The notes: a model not told the origin generated them from the letters alone. Shown: positions 39,621-48,764, counted from the stretch's first letter. The stretch is DNA of 64,000 bases from Mucilaginibacter oryzae (GCF_003148845.1 NZ_QGHA01000002.1:210572-274571); one strand, 5' to 3'. Program-made: numbers and translations.

Positions 39621-39637
39621 TACATTTGTCAAATGTA
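39621..39637 (+). promoter_or_regulatory. 17-bp palindrome overlapping a TAnnTTTG -7 element upstream of GH29
   Basis: TACATTTGTCAAATGTA is a perfect 8-1-8 dyad. Its left half is itself an exact Bacteroidota -7 sequence (TACATTTG), so a protein bound here would block or position polymerase. Transcription would start about 100 nt before the GH29 ATG. No TTTG is found at the standard -33 distance (the nearest is 26 bp upstream). Confidence 0.45.
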
Positions 39638-39735
39638 TCATCACAGCCTTGTAGCGATACCGATTATAAACATCAAAACATAAATTTAATGATGGATAGT
39701 TGCCTGGCTTTTTTTGCTTGATTATCTGAACTTAT

Positions 39736-41373
39736 ATGGAAAGACGAAATGTACTAAAAGGTATGGCGTTAGGTTTATCCTCGTTATACCTGTCAAAAAG
39801 TTATGCAGGCCGCCTGTTAAATAGAGATTATGCCGCCGGACCGTTTAAACCCAATTGGGATTCGTTAGCGCAATACCAGGTACCTGAATGGTTCCGCGAT
39901 GCCAAGTTTGGGATGTGGGCACATTGGGGGCCGCAGTGCCAGCCCGAAGCCGGCGACTGGTACGCTCGCGAAATGTACATGGAGGGTGGATGGAAGTACA
40001 ATTACCACTTACAGAAATACGGGCACCCGTCTAAATTTGGTTTTAAGGATGTTATTAACGAATGGAAGGCCGAACAGTGGGATCCTGATGAACTGGTAGG
40101 TTTATACAAAAAGGCAGGCGCCAAATATTTCATGGCCATGGCTAACCACCACGATAACTTTGACATGTGGGACAGCAAACACCAGAAGTGGAACTCCATG
40201 CGCATGGGCCCAAAAAAAGACATCATTGCCGGTTGGGCCAGGGCGGCAAAAAATAACGATCTGCGTTTTGGCGTAAGCGTACATGCAGCACATGCCTGGA
40301 GCTGGATGGAAACCGCGCAACGGGCAGATAAAACCGGCCCGCTGGCCGGGGTGCCATACGATGGTATTGTGACCAGGGCCGACGGAAAGGGTAAATGGTG
40401 GGATGGTGAAGATCCGCAGGAATTGTACGCTCAAAACCACTCTTTAAGCAAAAACAGCCAGGATAACGGCATGATCCACAGTCAGTGGGGGTGGGGTAAC
40501 GGCGTATCAGTACCAACCAAGGCTTACTGCGAAAAGTTTTACCTGCGAACCATCGAACTGATTGATAAATACGGGCCGGATGTAATTTATTTTGACGATA
40601 CCGTATTACCCTTATGGCCAGTAAGCGATGCCGGACTGCGCATAGCCGCGCATATGTATAATACAAGCATTAAACGGCATGGCAAGTTAGAGGCTGTTCT
40701 GTTTGGTAAAGTGCTTGATGAACAGCAGCGCAAGTGCATGGTATGGGATATTGAGCGGGGCCAGAGCAATACGATAGAACCGGAGCCCTGCCAAACCGAC
40801 ACCTGCCTGGGCAACTGGCATTACGAACGCTCTTTGTACGATAACAATGGCTATAAATCCGCTAAAACCGTGATCCAAACCTTGGTTGATGTAGTGAGTA
40901 AAAACGGCAACTTTATGCTGAACGTCCCGGTGCGCGGCAATGGCACTATCGACAGTAAAGAGCGTGCTGTGGTGGAAGACATTGTGGCCTGGATGCAGAC
41001 GAATAGTGAAAGCATTTACGGCACCCGGCCATGGACAGTACTTGGTGAGGGTCCTGCTATGGCTGACGCGCCGCCACTAAACATGCAGGGCTTTAATGAG
41101 GGACGCGGCAAGCCTTTAGGGGCTACGGATTTCAGGTTTGTAAAAAAGGATAAGGTTTTGTACGCTACGATGATGGGCTGGCCTGACAACAATAAGGCGC
41201 TCATTAAAACACTCGCGCTCAATAATGTACATAAAGTACAGCGGGTGAGTATGCCGGGTAGTGATGCCCCGTTGCATTTTGAACAAACTACCGAAGGCTT
41301 AAAAATCAATTTACCGCAAAGTCGCCCCGGCGATATTGCGTATGTTTTTAAAATAAACGGAGCTATTGCTTAA
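39736..41373 (+). CDS. GH29 alpha-L-fucosidase-type hydrolase, Tat-exported
   Basis: A 545-residue enzyme with a twin-arginine signal (ERRNVLKGMALG, cleavage near SYA at 24). The GH29 barrel landmarks are WFRDAKFGMWAHWGPQ near 52-67, KYFMAMANHHDNFDMWDS near 130-147, and the nucleophile Asp287 in YGPDVIYFDD. Then comes a C-terminal beta domain (about 440-545). GH29 enzymes are retaining and release alpha-L-fucose; some act on alpha-L-galactose. It is the first gene of a four-enzyme operon (gaps 40, 65 and 39 bp). Confidence 0.92.
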   Translation: MERRNVLKGMALGLSSLYLSKSYAGRLLNRDYAAGPFKPNWDSLAQYQVPEWFRDAKFGMWAHWGPQCQPEAGDWYAREMYMEGGWKYNYHLQKYGHPSKFGFKDVINEWKAEQWDPDELVGLYKKAGAKYFMAMANHHDNFDMWDSKHQKWNSMRMGPKKDIIAGWARAAKNNDLRFGVSVHAAHAWSWMETAQRADKTGPLAGVPYDGIVTRADGKGKWWDGEDPQELYAQNHSLSKNSQDNGMIHSQWGWGNGVSVPTKAYCEKFYLRTIELIDKYGPDVIYFDDTVLPLWPVSDAGLRIAAHMYNTSIKRHGKLEAVLFGKVLDEQQRKCMVWDIERGQSNTIEPEPCQTDTCLGNWHYERSLYDNNGYKSAKTVIQTLVDVVSKNGNFMLNVPVRGNGTIDSKERAVVEDIVAWMQTNSESIYGTRPWTVLGEGPAMADAPPLNMQGFNEGRGKPLGATDFRFVKKDKVLYATMMGWPDNNKALIKTLALNNVHKVQRVSMPGSDAPLHFEQTTEGLKINLPQSRPGDIAYVFKINGAIA

Positions 41374-41413
41374 TGGTTTCAGGTAACATATCCTATTCCC
41401 GTAATTACAGATC

Positions 41414-43018
41414 ATGATGAGACCAATAGCTACTGCTTTCCTGATAGTTACCCTGCTTTGTTTTGGCAAAGCTAATTCGCAAATTAAACAAACGGCCGCC
41501 CCGATATGGGGCAACTGGGTACGCTGGGGCGACCAGCTTGACGGTACTTACTGCAACCCCGTATTACCCGGCGATTATGCGGATATAGATTGTATACGTT
41601 TGGGAAATGACTATTACGCCGTATCGTCTACGTTTCAGTATTCGCCCGGCTTTATCATCCTGAACTCTAAAGATTTGGTAAACTGGAGCATCAAGGGGCA
41701 CGTAGTCAATGATATTTCGGTCATATCGCCAGCCATGAATTATACCCGGATGGACCGCTATGGCCGCGGCATCTGGGCCGGGGCTATCCGCTATCATAAC
41801 AAGCGTTTTTGGGTTTATTTCGGCGACCCGGACGAAGGCTATTTCATGAGTTCGGCAGCGAAGCCCGAAGGCCCCTGGACGCCTTTAAAACATGTACTGG
41901 CCGAAACGGGATGGGATGACCCCTGCCCTTTTTGGGACGACAACGGGCAGGGATATTTGGTGGGCACCAGATTTGCCGATAATTACAACGTGCATTTGTT
42001 TAAAATGTCTGCCGATGGCGCATCGCTCAACTTAAAGTCGGATAAAGTAATATACCGGTCGGAAGGCAGCGAAGCCAACAAGCTTTATAAATTTAACGGT
42101 TATTATTACCACCTGTTTAGCGAGGTGCGAAACCACGTGCGTGTGCTGATGATGGAACGGGCCAGAAACATTTGGGGGCCGTACGAGGGGCCACGGCAGT
42201 TGAGCGAGGGGCAGCCGCAATTTAACGAACCAAACCAGGGCGGATTAATACAAACGCCGGGAGGTAAGTGGTACTTTTTAACCCACCACGGCTCGGGCGA
42301 CTGGTCTGGCCGCATCATGAGCCTGCTCCCCGTGACCTGGATTGATGGCTGGCCCATCATTGGCAAACCCAACGCTGCCGGTATTGGCGAAATGGTTTGG
42401 CAGGCACCTATGCCGGTAAAGGGTGGCGGTCGGGTAGTTCCACAAAGTTCGGATGAGTTTGAGGGTACCGCGCCCGGGCCGCAGTGGGAATGGAACTACC
42501 AGCCCCGCGCAGGCAAATGGTCGTTAATCCAAAGAAAGGGCTGGCTCAGGCTGCAGGCCTTCAAACCGCTTAAAAACGATTTGCTGCAAGCAGGCAACAC
42601 CATCACCCAGCGGTGCTACCGTAGCGTTACCAACAATGCCACCATAAAAATTGATGTGAGCGGCATGGCGAACGGACAGCGCGCAGGGCTATCACACTTC
42701 GGTTCCCCCAATTACGCGGCCTTAGGCCTGAAATGTACAGGTACGGTTAAACAACTCGAGTTTTTTACCAAAGATAGTACCATTGCAGGACCGGTAATAG
42801 AAGCGCGTACCCTTTGGCTGCGCACCGTTTGGGGGCTTGACGGAAAAAGTAAATTTAGCTACAGCACTAATGGAAAAGATTTTGAGCAATTTGGTGAAAT
42901 ATACCAGTTAAATTGGGGATCGTATCGTGGCGACAGGCTGGCCATTTACAGCTTTAATAATGAGCAGGAGGCCGGTTATATTGATGTAGACTATATGCAC
43001 TACCGGTATACTAACTAA
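41414..43018 (+). CDS. GH43 beta-xylosidase/arabinofuranosidase with C-terminal beta-sandwich, secreted
   Basis: A 534-residue exported enzyme (signal peptide ending KANSQ, about residue 23). GH43 propeller about 40-330: base Asp57 in DYADIDC, modulator Asp169 in WDDPCPFWDDNG, acid Glu217 or Glu220 in SEGSEANKLYK. A concanavalin-like C-terminal domain about 350-530 (SDEFEG...QWEWNYQP) is usual in GH43 subfamilies of beta-xylosidases. The next gene is a longer paralogue. Confidence 0.92.
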   Translation: MMRPIATAFLIVTLLCFGKANSQIKQTAAPIWGNWVRWGDQLDGTYCNPVLPGDYADIDCIRLGNDYYAVSSTFQYSPGFIILNSKDLVNWSIKGHVVNDISVISPAMNYTRMDRYGRGIWAGAIRYHNKRFWVYFGDPDEGYFMSSAAKPEGPWTPLKHVLAETGWDDPCPFWDDNGQGYLVGTRFADNYNVHLFKMSADGASLNLKSDKVIYRSEGSEANKLYKFNGYYYHLFSEVRNHVRVLMMERARNIWGPYEGPRQLSEGQPQFNEPNQGGLIQTPGGKWYFLTHHGSGDWSGRIMSLLPVTWIDGWPIIGKPNAAGIGEMVWQAPMPVKGGGRVVPQSSDEFEGTAPGPQWEWNYQPRAGKWSLIQRKGWLRLQAFKPLKNDLLQAGNTITQRCYRSVTNNATIKIDVSGMANGQRAGLSHFGSPNYAALGLKCTGTVKQLEFFTKDSTIAGPVIEARTLWLRTVWGLDGKSKFSYSTNGKDFEQFGEIYQLNWGSYRGDRLAIYSFNNEQEAGYIDVDYMHYRYTN

Positions 43019-43083
43019 CAAGTGTGACATTTTAATAGTAGATAAACACGTTCAAAATCGTTTAACAAAGCTTCCCAGAACTG

Positions 43084-45165
43084 ATGATCAGCTTCAAGTA
43101 CTACTTATTAGTCCTTTTTGTTTACGCCGCGTTAACCATGCGCACCGCCGCGGCCCAGTCATGGACTGCGGATAACGGCAACGGCACCTACACCAACCCG
43201 TTGTTTTATGATGAATTTTCTGACCCCGACCTGATCAGGGTTGGTACCGATTATTACATTACCGGCACCACCATGCACAGCGTGCCCGGCCTGCCGGTGC
43301 TGCACTCAACCGATTTGGTGAACTGGAAGCTGCTGAGCTATGCGCTGCCCCGGTTTGATGACAGTGATGACTTTAACCTGCGTAACGGCAAGGAAGCTTA
43401 CGGGCAGGGCATCTGGGCGCCATGCATCCGGTATCATAACGGTAATTTCTACATTTTCTCCAATATCAACCGGCACGGCCTGCAGGTATTTACTGCCAAA
43501 AATCCGGGAGGCCCCTGGAAACGGCACGATCTGGCAAAGCCGATTTATGATTTGTCGGCGCTGTTTGAAGTCGACAGGATTTACATCGTTTACGGCCAAT
43601 CCGAAATCAGGATGATTGAGCTGAAGCCTGATCTGAGCGGCTTCGTGCCGAATAGCGACAGGCTCCTCATCCCTAAAAGTGAGGCTATGGGCGAGGGTAA
43701 CCACTTTTATAAAATCAACGGTAAATACTACATCACCAATGCCGATGGCGGCCGTTTACAGTGCGCCCGTTCTGCCAATATTTACGGTCCGTACGAAACT
43801 ACAGTTATAAGCGCCAAAGAAACAATGGGCACCTCGCTGGGGTGGTTTACCAATAATATGGGCCAGGAAACACCCTTACCTTCTGCTTCAGATAGTTTAA
43901 CCATGACCAAACTCAACGGACAGGTTTTCGGGTCGGTGCCGATGCATCAGGGAGGTATAGTAGATACGCCCGATGGCGGGTGGTGGGGTTTTTCGATGAT
44001 GGATTTCAGGTCGGTGGGCCGCACCACGTTTTTATCGCCTGTTACCTGGGCGGATGGCTGGCCTTACTTTGGTATACCAGGCAATCCCGGTCGCTCGCCC
44101 AAAACATGGTTTAAGCCCAACAATACCTCTACGCCTCATGCTCCTTACCTGCGCAGCGATGATTTCAAGTCGGGGCGGCTATCCAATGCCTGGCAATGGA
44201 ACCACAACCCCGTCTATACGCATTGGAAGCTTAAACACGGCGAATTGCAACTGTATACCCTGCCTGCCAAAGACTTTTTATGGGCCCGTAATACCCTTAC
44301 ACAGCGCGGCGTAGGGCCACAAAGCGAAGCAACAGTTACCCTGGATGCCTCGCAACTGGAAGATGGCGATATAGCCGGTTTAGGGTTGATGAACATACCT
44401 TACGCCTGGGTAGCAGTATTGCGCCAGGGCAAACAGTATACGCTGCGCTTTTTTGACCAGTATAAACATCAAACAATAAATATACCACTAAAATCGCCGC
44501 GGGTAAGTTTACGTGCCTTTGGCGATTTTGATCATGATATTGCCCAATTGAGTTTTAGTACCGGCGCAACCCGTTTTGAAAGCATTGGCGATAGTATCCG
44601 GCTGCCTTACCAGTTAAAAACGTTTCAGGGTACCCGCTTCGCGCTGTTTGCTTATAACACCCTTGATAAGGAAGGTGGTTACGCGGCTTTCAGTAAATTT
44701 GAGTTGAAAGAGCCGATGGCCGATCGTTCAAAAAATCTGCCCATAGGTAAAATAATCACCTTAACCAACCTGGCCGACCAGCGCATGGTGTGGGCCGATC
44801 CACATGGGATGCTTGTTCCGGGCGACAGGTATAACGCTGACGAAAAAGATGCGGGCTACCGGTTTAAGGTGCTCGACCGCGGCAACGGCCTTGTGGTGCT
44901 GCAGGCCCTGAACGGTACCGGCTTTGTAACCATTAGCGGCCGGGGTATGGCAGCCGATGTGCGGCTTGCCAAGCAGGAAACTACCGCCAGTTTATTGATG
45001 TGGCAGGATATGCTGCGGGGCGAGTGCATGCTGCTATCGCTGCACACCAACCGTTTTATAGGCCTCAACCCCAATACCGGCGAGCTTTATGGCGCCGACT
45101 GGGCCGGAACCCTGCCCGGCAAAAAAGACGGTACTGTTTTTACCTGGCATGAAGTAACCCAATAA
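43084..45165 (+). CDS. Three-domain GH43 enzyme with C-terminal beta-trefoil-like module, secreted
   Basis: A 693-residue exported enzyme (signal peptide ending TAAAQ, about residue 25). GH43 propeller about 30-345 (DEFSDPDLIRVGTDYYITG with the base Asp; acid Glu in GEGNHFYKINGKYY); concanavalin-like domain about 360-545 (WQWNHNPVYTHW). The last about 135 residues carry three similar blocks (MVWADPHGMLVPG, GTGFVTISGRGMAADV, NRFIGLNPNTGELYG) that look like a beta-trefoil, probably sugar-binding (inference). This extra module separates it from its shorter neighbour. Confidence 0.88.
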   Translation: MISFKYYLLVLFVYAALTMRTAAAQSWTADNGNGTYTNPLFYDEFSDPDLIRVGTDYYITGTTMHSVPGLPVLHSTDLVNWKLLSYALPRFDDSDDFNLRNGKEAYGQGIWAPCIRYHNGNFYIFSNINRHGLQVFTAKNPGGPWKRHDLAKPIYDLSALFEVDRIYIVYGQSEIRMIELKPDLSGFVPNSDRLLIPKSEAMGEGNHFYKINGKYYITNADGGRLQCARSANIYGPYETTVISAKETMGTSLGWFTNNMGQETPLPSASDSLTMTKLNGQVFGSVPMHQGGIVDTPDGGWWGFSMMDFRSVGRTTFLSPVTWADGWPYFGIPGNPGRSPKTWFKPNNTSTPHAPYLRSDDFKSGRLSNAWQWNHNPVYTHWKLKHGELQLYTLPAKDFLWARNTLTQRGVGPQSEATVTLDASQLEDGDIAGLGLMNIPYAWVAVLRQGKQYTLRFFDQYKHQTINIPLKSPRVSLRAFGDFDHDIAQLSFSTGATRFESIGDSIRLPYQLKTFQGTRFALFAYNTLDKEGGYAAFSKFELKEPMADRSKNLPIGKIITLTNLADQRMVWADPHGMLVPGDRYNADEKDAGYRFKVLDRGNGLVVLQALNGTGFVTISGRGMAADVRLAKQETTASLLMWQDMLRGECMLLSLHTNRFIGLNPNTGELYGADWAGTLPGKKDGTVFTWHEVTQ

Positions 45166-45204
45166 CAATTATTAATCTATATCAATCGAATATTTACTCA
45201 AATA

Positions 45205-47154
45205 ATGAAAATTTTATCCCCTAAAAAGAACGCGGTCGCTGCAGCCTTGCTTTGCCTGATTGGTTATGGCAATGCTTATAGTCAAAAACACACTACGTAC
45301 CAGCTTACATCACCCAACGGCAATATTAAACTGGTTTTGCACAACCGTTACCAGGCCGGTAACGATTCGGTGGTATCGGCGGGTTTTGACGTTTATTACA
45401 AAACAGGCGACCGGCTTACAACGGTAATGCAGGGTAATAAATTAGGCTTATCAACCGCTCAGGAGGAATTCAGGAACATTGATCTGAAGAGTGCAGGAGC
45501 AATAAAAAGAATAAGTGAAAGCTATAAGATGCTCACCGGCAAACGAAGCCTGTGTACCAATGCCGCCATCGAACGTTCGTTTACGTTTACGAATACCGCA
45601 GGCAGGCAGCTTAATGTTATCTTCCGGGTTTATAACGATGGCATCGCGTTCAGGTACTTGTTACCTAAATGGACTGATCAGCCCGTTAATGTAAAAGATG
45701 AATATACAGCTTACCACATACCCGAACAAACCGGGCGTTGGGTGCAAAAATACGATATTGGCTACGAGAACTACTTTCCATACAGCACGGATGGCCATGG
45801 AGAGCAATTGCAGCAGTGGGCATATCCGGCGCTGTTTAAAGTAAACGGCCATGAGTTATATTACTTAATATCAGAAGCGGGGAATACCGGGCAAAATAGT
45901 GCCGCCAGGCTCAGTAATGCCCGAAATTTGAATACTTACCGGGTTACTTACCCTGAGCCACGTAAAGGGTTTGAGCAACAGGGGGATGTGGCGCTGCTAC
46001 CGTGGGCCTCGCAATGGCATACGCTGATATTAGGCTCGCTGGCCACAGTAGTTCAGTCAACCCTGATTACTGATGTAAGTGAGCCCAGCAAAGTTGCTAA
46101 CCCAGATTGGGTTGTTCCGGGCCCGGCTGCGTGGGTATACTGGGCTTACAATCATGGTTCTAAAGATTATAAAAAGGTTGCCGAGTATGTAGACCTGGCC
46201 TATAAAATGAACTGGCCTTACGTATTGATTGATTGGGAATGGGATGAGATGGCTAATGGCGGCAAAATGGAGGATGCCGTGAAGTACGCCCGTTCTAAAG
46301 GCATTAAGCCTATGCTGTGGTATAATTCGGGTACTACCGAATGGTGCACCTCTACGCCGGTTGATCGGATGCGTACACGGGATAAACGTTTAAAAGAGTT
46401 TGAATGGCTCAATAAAATTGAAGTTTATGGCGTAAAGATCGACTTTTTTGCCGGAGACCAGCAGGACATGATCAAAATGTACCTCGATATTTTGAAAGAT
46501 GCAGCCGAGCATCATCTGATGGTTGACTTTCATGGTGCAACCATCCCCCGCGGCTGGTCACGTACGTATCCCAACCTCATGACTGTAGAAGCTGTGCGCG
46601 GTGCCGAGTGGTATAACAATAATGACGATCTGACTAAAAAAGCGGCTGCGCACAACGCCACGCTTCCGTTTACCCGCAACGTGATTGGTCCGATGGATTA
46701 TACTCCTGTAACCTTCTCTAACAGTCAGCACCCGCATATTACCTCTTACGGGCACGAGCTGGCGCTGTCGGTAGTGTTTGAATCGGCCCTGCAAAATTTT
46801 GCCGACCGGCCGGAAGCCTTTTATGCATTGCCGGATGCGCCCAGGAATTTTCTGAAAACAGTACCAACCGCCTGGGATGAAACCCGCCTGCTGAGCGGCT
46901 ATCCCGGCAAACAGGTGGTCATAGCCCGCCGCCACGGCAAAAAATGGTATATCGGCGGTTTGAACGGACAAGATACCGCACAGAATTTACAATTTAACCT
47001 GAGCTTCATCAAGCAAAAATCAGCTAAGATGTTCATTATAAGCGATGGCGAAAATGACACTTCATTCAGGTCTGACGTTCAAAAGGTATCCGCAAATCAG
47101 AAAACCAATGTGAAGTGTTTAGCCAGGGGTGGTTTTGTGTGTGTGATAGAATAA
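45205..47154 (+). CDS. GH97 glycosidase, predicted retaining alpha-galactosidase type, secreted
   Basis: A 649-residue exported enzyme (signal peptide ending NAYSQ, about residue 27). N-terminal beta domain about 30-300, TIM barrel about 305-560, C-terminal beta domain to the end. GH97 contains inverting and retaining enzymes. Here the barrel carries GVKIDFF with Asp413 and TVEAVRGAE with Glu468, matching, from memory, the nucleophile Asp415 and acid/base Glu470 of the retaining Bacteroides thetaiotaomicron alpha-galactosidase (same 55-residue spacing). Release of alpha-galactose from a branched hemicellulose is therefore the best guess. Last enzyme of the GH29 operon. Confidence 0.9.
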   Translation: MKILSPKKNAVAAALLCLIGYGNAYSQKHTTYQLTSPNGNIKLVLHNRYQAGNDSVVSAGFDVYYKTGDRLTTVMQGNKLGLSTAQEEFRNIDLKSAGAIKRISESYKMLTGKRSLCTNAAIERSFTFTNTAGRQLNVIFRVYNDGIAFRYLLPKWTDQPVNVKDEYTAYHIPEQTGRWVQKYDIGYENYFPYSTDGHGEQLQQWAYPALFKVNGHELYYLISEAGNTGQNSAARLSNARNLNTYRVTYPEPRKGFEQQGDVALLPWASQWHTLILGSLATVVQSTLITDVSEPSKVANPDWVVPGPAAWVYWAYNHGSKDYKKVAEYVDLAYKMNWPYVLIDWEWDEMANGGKMEDAVKYARSKGIKPMLWYNSGTTEWCTSTPVDRMRTRDKRLKEFEWLNKIEVYGVKIDFFAGDQQDMIKMYLDILKDAAEHHLMVDFHGATIPRGWSRTYPNLMTVEAVRGAEWYNNNDDLTKKAAAHNATLPFTRNVIGPMDYTPVTFSNSQHPHITSYGHELALSVVFESALQNFADRPEAFYALPDAPRNFLKTVPTAWDETRLLSGYPGKQVVIARRHGKKWYIGGLNGQDTAQNLQFNLSFIKQKSAKMFIISDGENDTSFRSDVQKVSANQKTNVKCLARGGFVCVIE

Positions 47155-47196
47155 TAATTTACCTTATTTAACTGTATGTAGCGCTCGCTTTTTCAA

Positions 47197-47238
47197 TAAC
47201 AGACAATGATGGCCATAAGCAGCTGGCGTTGTCTGTTA
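47197..47238. terminator. Imperfect hairpin behind the GH97 operon
   Basis: TAACAGACAA / TTGTCTGTTA, with an inner GCCA/TGGC pair, 42 bp behind the GH97 stop. No U-tract follows, so termination is only possible. Confidence 0.4.
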
Positions 47239-47359
47239 CTGGTATCCTGGTTGAAATGCGGCCTTTTGGTGCGTAAATAAGTTGCGTTATAATAAAGCAG
47301 AATTTAAAGCTAAAGGATTTTGTTATTGAAATTTGTTGTGCTACTTTGACACAGGCAAA

Positions 47360-48247
47360 ATGCAAAACATGGTTAGGAGGGTACTGCGACATACTTTTTC
47401 ATTACTGAACGTTGATTATGTTCAACTCGGAAAAAAGTGGAATTACAGCGGGGTAATGAGTCCTTATTACCGGCTGTACTACATTGACGCTGGTTTTGGC
47501 GAAATAGTGAGTACCGGAATCGTTCATCAACTGGAAGCCGGTTACCTCTACCTTATTCCCAGCTTTACGCCATGCGATTTGAGATGCAGCAGTTTTTTAA
47601 GCCAGTATTTCATCCAGTTTTTTGAAGAATCGACCGATGGCGTCTCTCTTTTCGCCGATAACAGGTCGATATATAAGGTGCCGGTTACCCAACTGGATAT
47701 TATGAACTTTAACCGCCTGCTGCAAATTAACCCCGGCCGCGGTATCAACCGCTCTGATAATCCCAGGATTTATGAAAAAAAAATATATTACGAAGAGTAT
47801 CAGGAATTGAACAACCGGCAGGGCCTTGCCGATTATTTTGAAACACATGCCATAATACTTCAACTGGTATCGCGCTTCCTGACAGCTGATATCTTTAAGC
47901 CGAAAAAATTCCGGAATATGCCTTGCAAAATACACCATGCCCTAAGCTATATTTTGATGAATCTGGATCGGAAAATTACGGTGACGATGCTTGCTGAGCA
48001 GGCTAATCAAAACGTAGATCATTTTTCAAGGCTTTTCCAGCTCCACCTTGGGGCAAGGCCTATCGATTATATTATTACCAAAAAAGTGGAGCGGGCGCAG
48101 TATCTGATCGTAACCACACAGATGACATTTACGGAAATAGCCGCGGCAACGGGTTTCGAAAGCGTGTCTTATTTTTCGAGGATCTTTAAAAAGATTACCG
48201 GCACATCGCCCAGCGTTTACCGGGCAAAAATAGAAGAAGTAAATTGA
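47360..48247 (+). CDS. AraC-family transcriptional regulator
   Basis: A 295-residue DNA-binding protein. The ATG at 47360 (or 47369) is preferred to the TTG at 47333. The N-terminal cupin-like sensor is about 15-160. The C-terminal double helix-turn-helix is about 190-290: first helix pair in ITVTMLAEQANQNVDHFSRLF, then MTFTEIAAATGFESVSYFSR ending in FKKITGTSPSVYR, the family signature. A TTTG, 19 bp, then TACTTTG stands just upstream. It is transcribed behind the GH29-GH97 operon and is a plausible sugar-responsive activator of it. Confidence 0.92.
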   Translation: MQNMVRRVLRHTFSLLNVDYVQLGKKWNYSGVMSPYYRLYYIDAGFGEIVSTGIVHQLEAGYLYLIPSFTPCDLRCSSFLSQYFIQFFEESTDGVSLFADNRSIYKVPVTQLDIMNFNRLLQINPGRGINRSDNPRIYEKKIYYEEYQELNNRQGLADYFETHAIILQLVSRFLTADIFKPKKFRNMPCKIHHALSYILMNLDRKITVTMLAEQANQNVDHFSRLFQLHLGARPIDYIITKKVERAQYLIVTTQMTFTEIAAATGFESVSYFSRIFKKITGTSPSVYRAKIEEVN

Positions 48248-48319
48248 GTAGTTTTTGCATAACTTTTTATGGCTGACGATTACCACCTTGTTCAAAAGAG
48301 ACCGCGGTAAACTCGATAA

Positions 48320-48628
48320 GCAGGACGCTTAAGGAAAAGAAAAGATGTACTTCCGGCTATATGCAGGAAATACGATGTCAACATAGAAACCACTCCAGGA
48401 CTTGCCTACTATAACATATCTGCAACTGTAAATACCGAATCTGTGGAAAATGTTTTGCTAACTATTACAAAGCAACTCAAGCGCAAAGTAAGTAAACATG
48501 GTGTTGATTATGAAACAACCGCTCAGTTCAAAAAAGTTACGGGTAATTACTTTATCCTCATGAAAATTAGGGTTTACTTGTTTTTAGCCGTTATCCTGTC
48601 GATAGTTACCCCCTTTAGTCTCCCATAA
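48320..48628 (+). pseudogene. Remnant of a FecR-type anti-sigma C-terminus
   Basis: An open frame begins right after a stop at 48317 and has no start codon before its first conserved residues. It reads DVLPAICRKYDVNI, then ISATVNTESVENVLLTI, then VTGNYFIL, which matches the C-terminal DUF4974 module of FecR proteins (compare DVMRQLSRWYNVDV in the intact FecR at 37122). It runs on into a short hydrophobic stretch, MKIRVYLFLAVILSIV, resembling the start of a signal peptide, and then stops. The rest of FecR and any sigma or SusC gene are absent, so this is probably a decayed regulatory locus. Confidence 0.5.
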
Positions 48629-48667
48629 AAAAGTCGAAATCAAACCTTCCGGATCGGGATTAAACAC

Positions 48668-48706
48668 TGTATCAATACCGAACACACAGTGTTACACTTG
48701 CGAACA
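48668..48706 (+). promoter_or_regulatory. Pair of 17-bp dyads 22 bp apart, upstream of the permease array
   Basis: TGTATCAATACCGAACA (48668-48684) and TGTTACACTTGCGAACA (48690-48706) agree at TGTnnCAnTnnCGAACA. Each has TGT/ACA ends as a weak inverted repeat. The 22-bp period places them on the same face of the helix. They centre about 70 bp upstream of the TTTGGTAT element, where an activator or bacterial enhancer-binding protein would sit. The same pair recurs at 63838-63876. Confidence 0.65.
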
Positions 48707-48733
48707 GTTTTTGATTTTGTAATGATTTAAATT

Positions 48734-48764
48734 GTTGATAATCAGAGTTTTTATATTTTGGTAT
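48734..48764 (+). promoter_or_regulatory. Candidate promoter of the permease array
   Basis: GTTGAT, 17 bp, then TTTGGTAT, conserved with identical spacing at 63905-63935. TATATTTTG resembles the TAnnTTTG -7 element. Alternatively TTGGTATAGGTTTTAC has the layout, but not a good match, of a sigma-54 -24/-12 promoter. It ends about 36 bp before the first permease ATG. Confidence 0.45.

Larger units (their letters stand above)
38904..39735. other. 832-bp divergent control region between the ECF sigma gene and the GH29 operon
   Basis: No gene is seen. The region is AT-rich and must hold the promoters for both directions. Apart from the inverted repeat near the sigma gene, the clearest signal is the perfect odd dyad at 39621-39637. 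The central 500 bp show nothing I can assign. Confidence 0.5.

Noticed and set aside
40223..40666. Long open frame antisense to the GH29 gene (147 codons)
   Set aside because: It lies wholly inside a convincing GH29 coding sequence and has atypical composition with no recognisable domain. Similar antisense frames (for example 36289-36678 and 15702-16025) are likewise by-products of codon bias.
48443..48628. Independent 61-residue small protein starting GTG
   Set aside because: The conserved FecR-like sequence continues upstream of this start in the same frame, so it is part of a truncated gene rather than a complete small gene.
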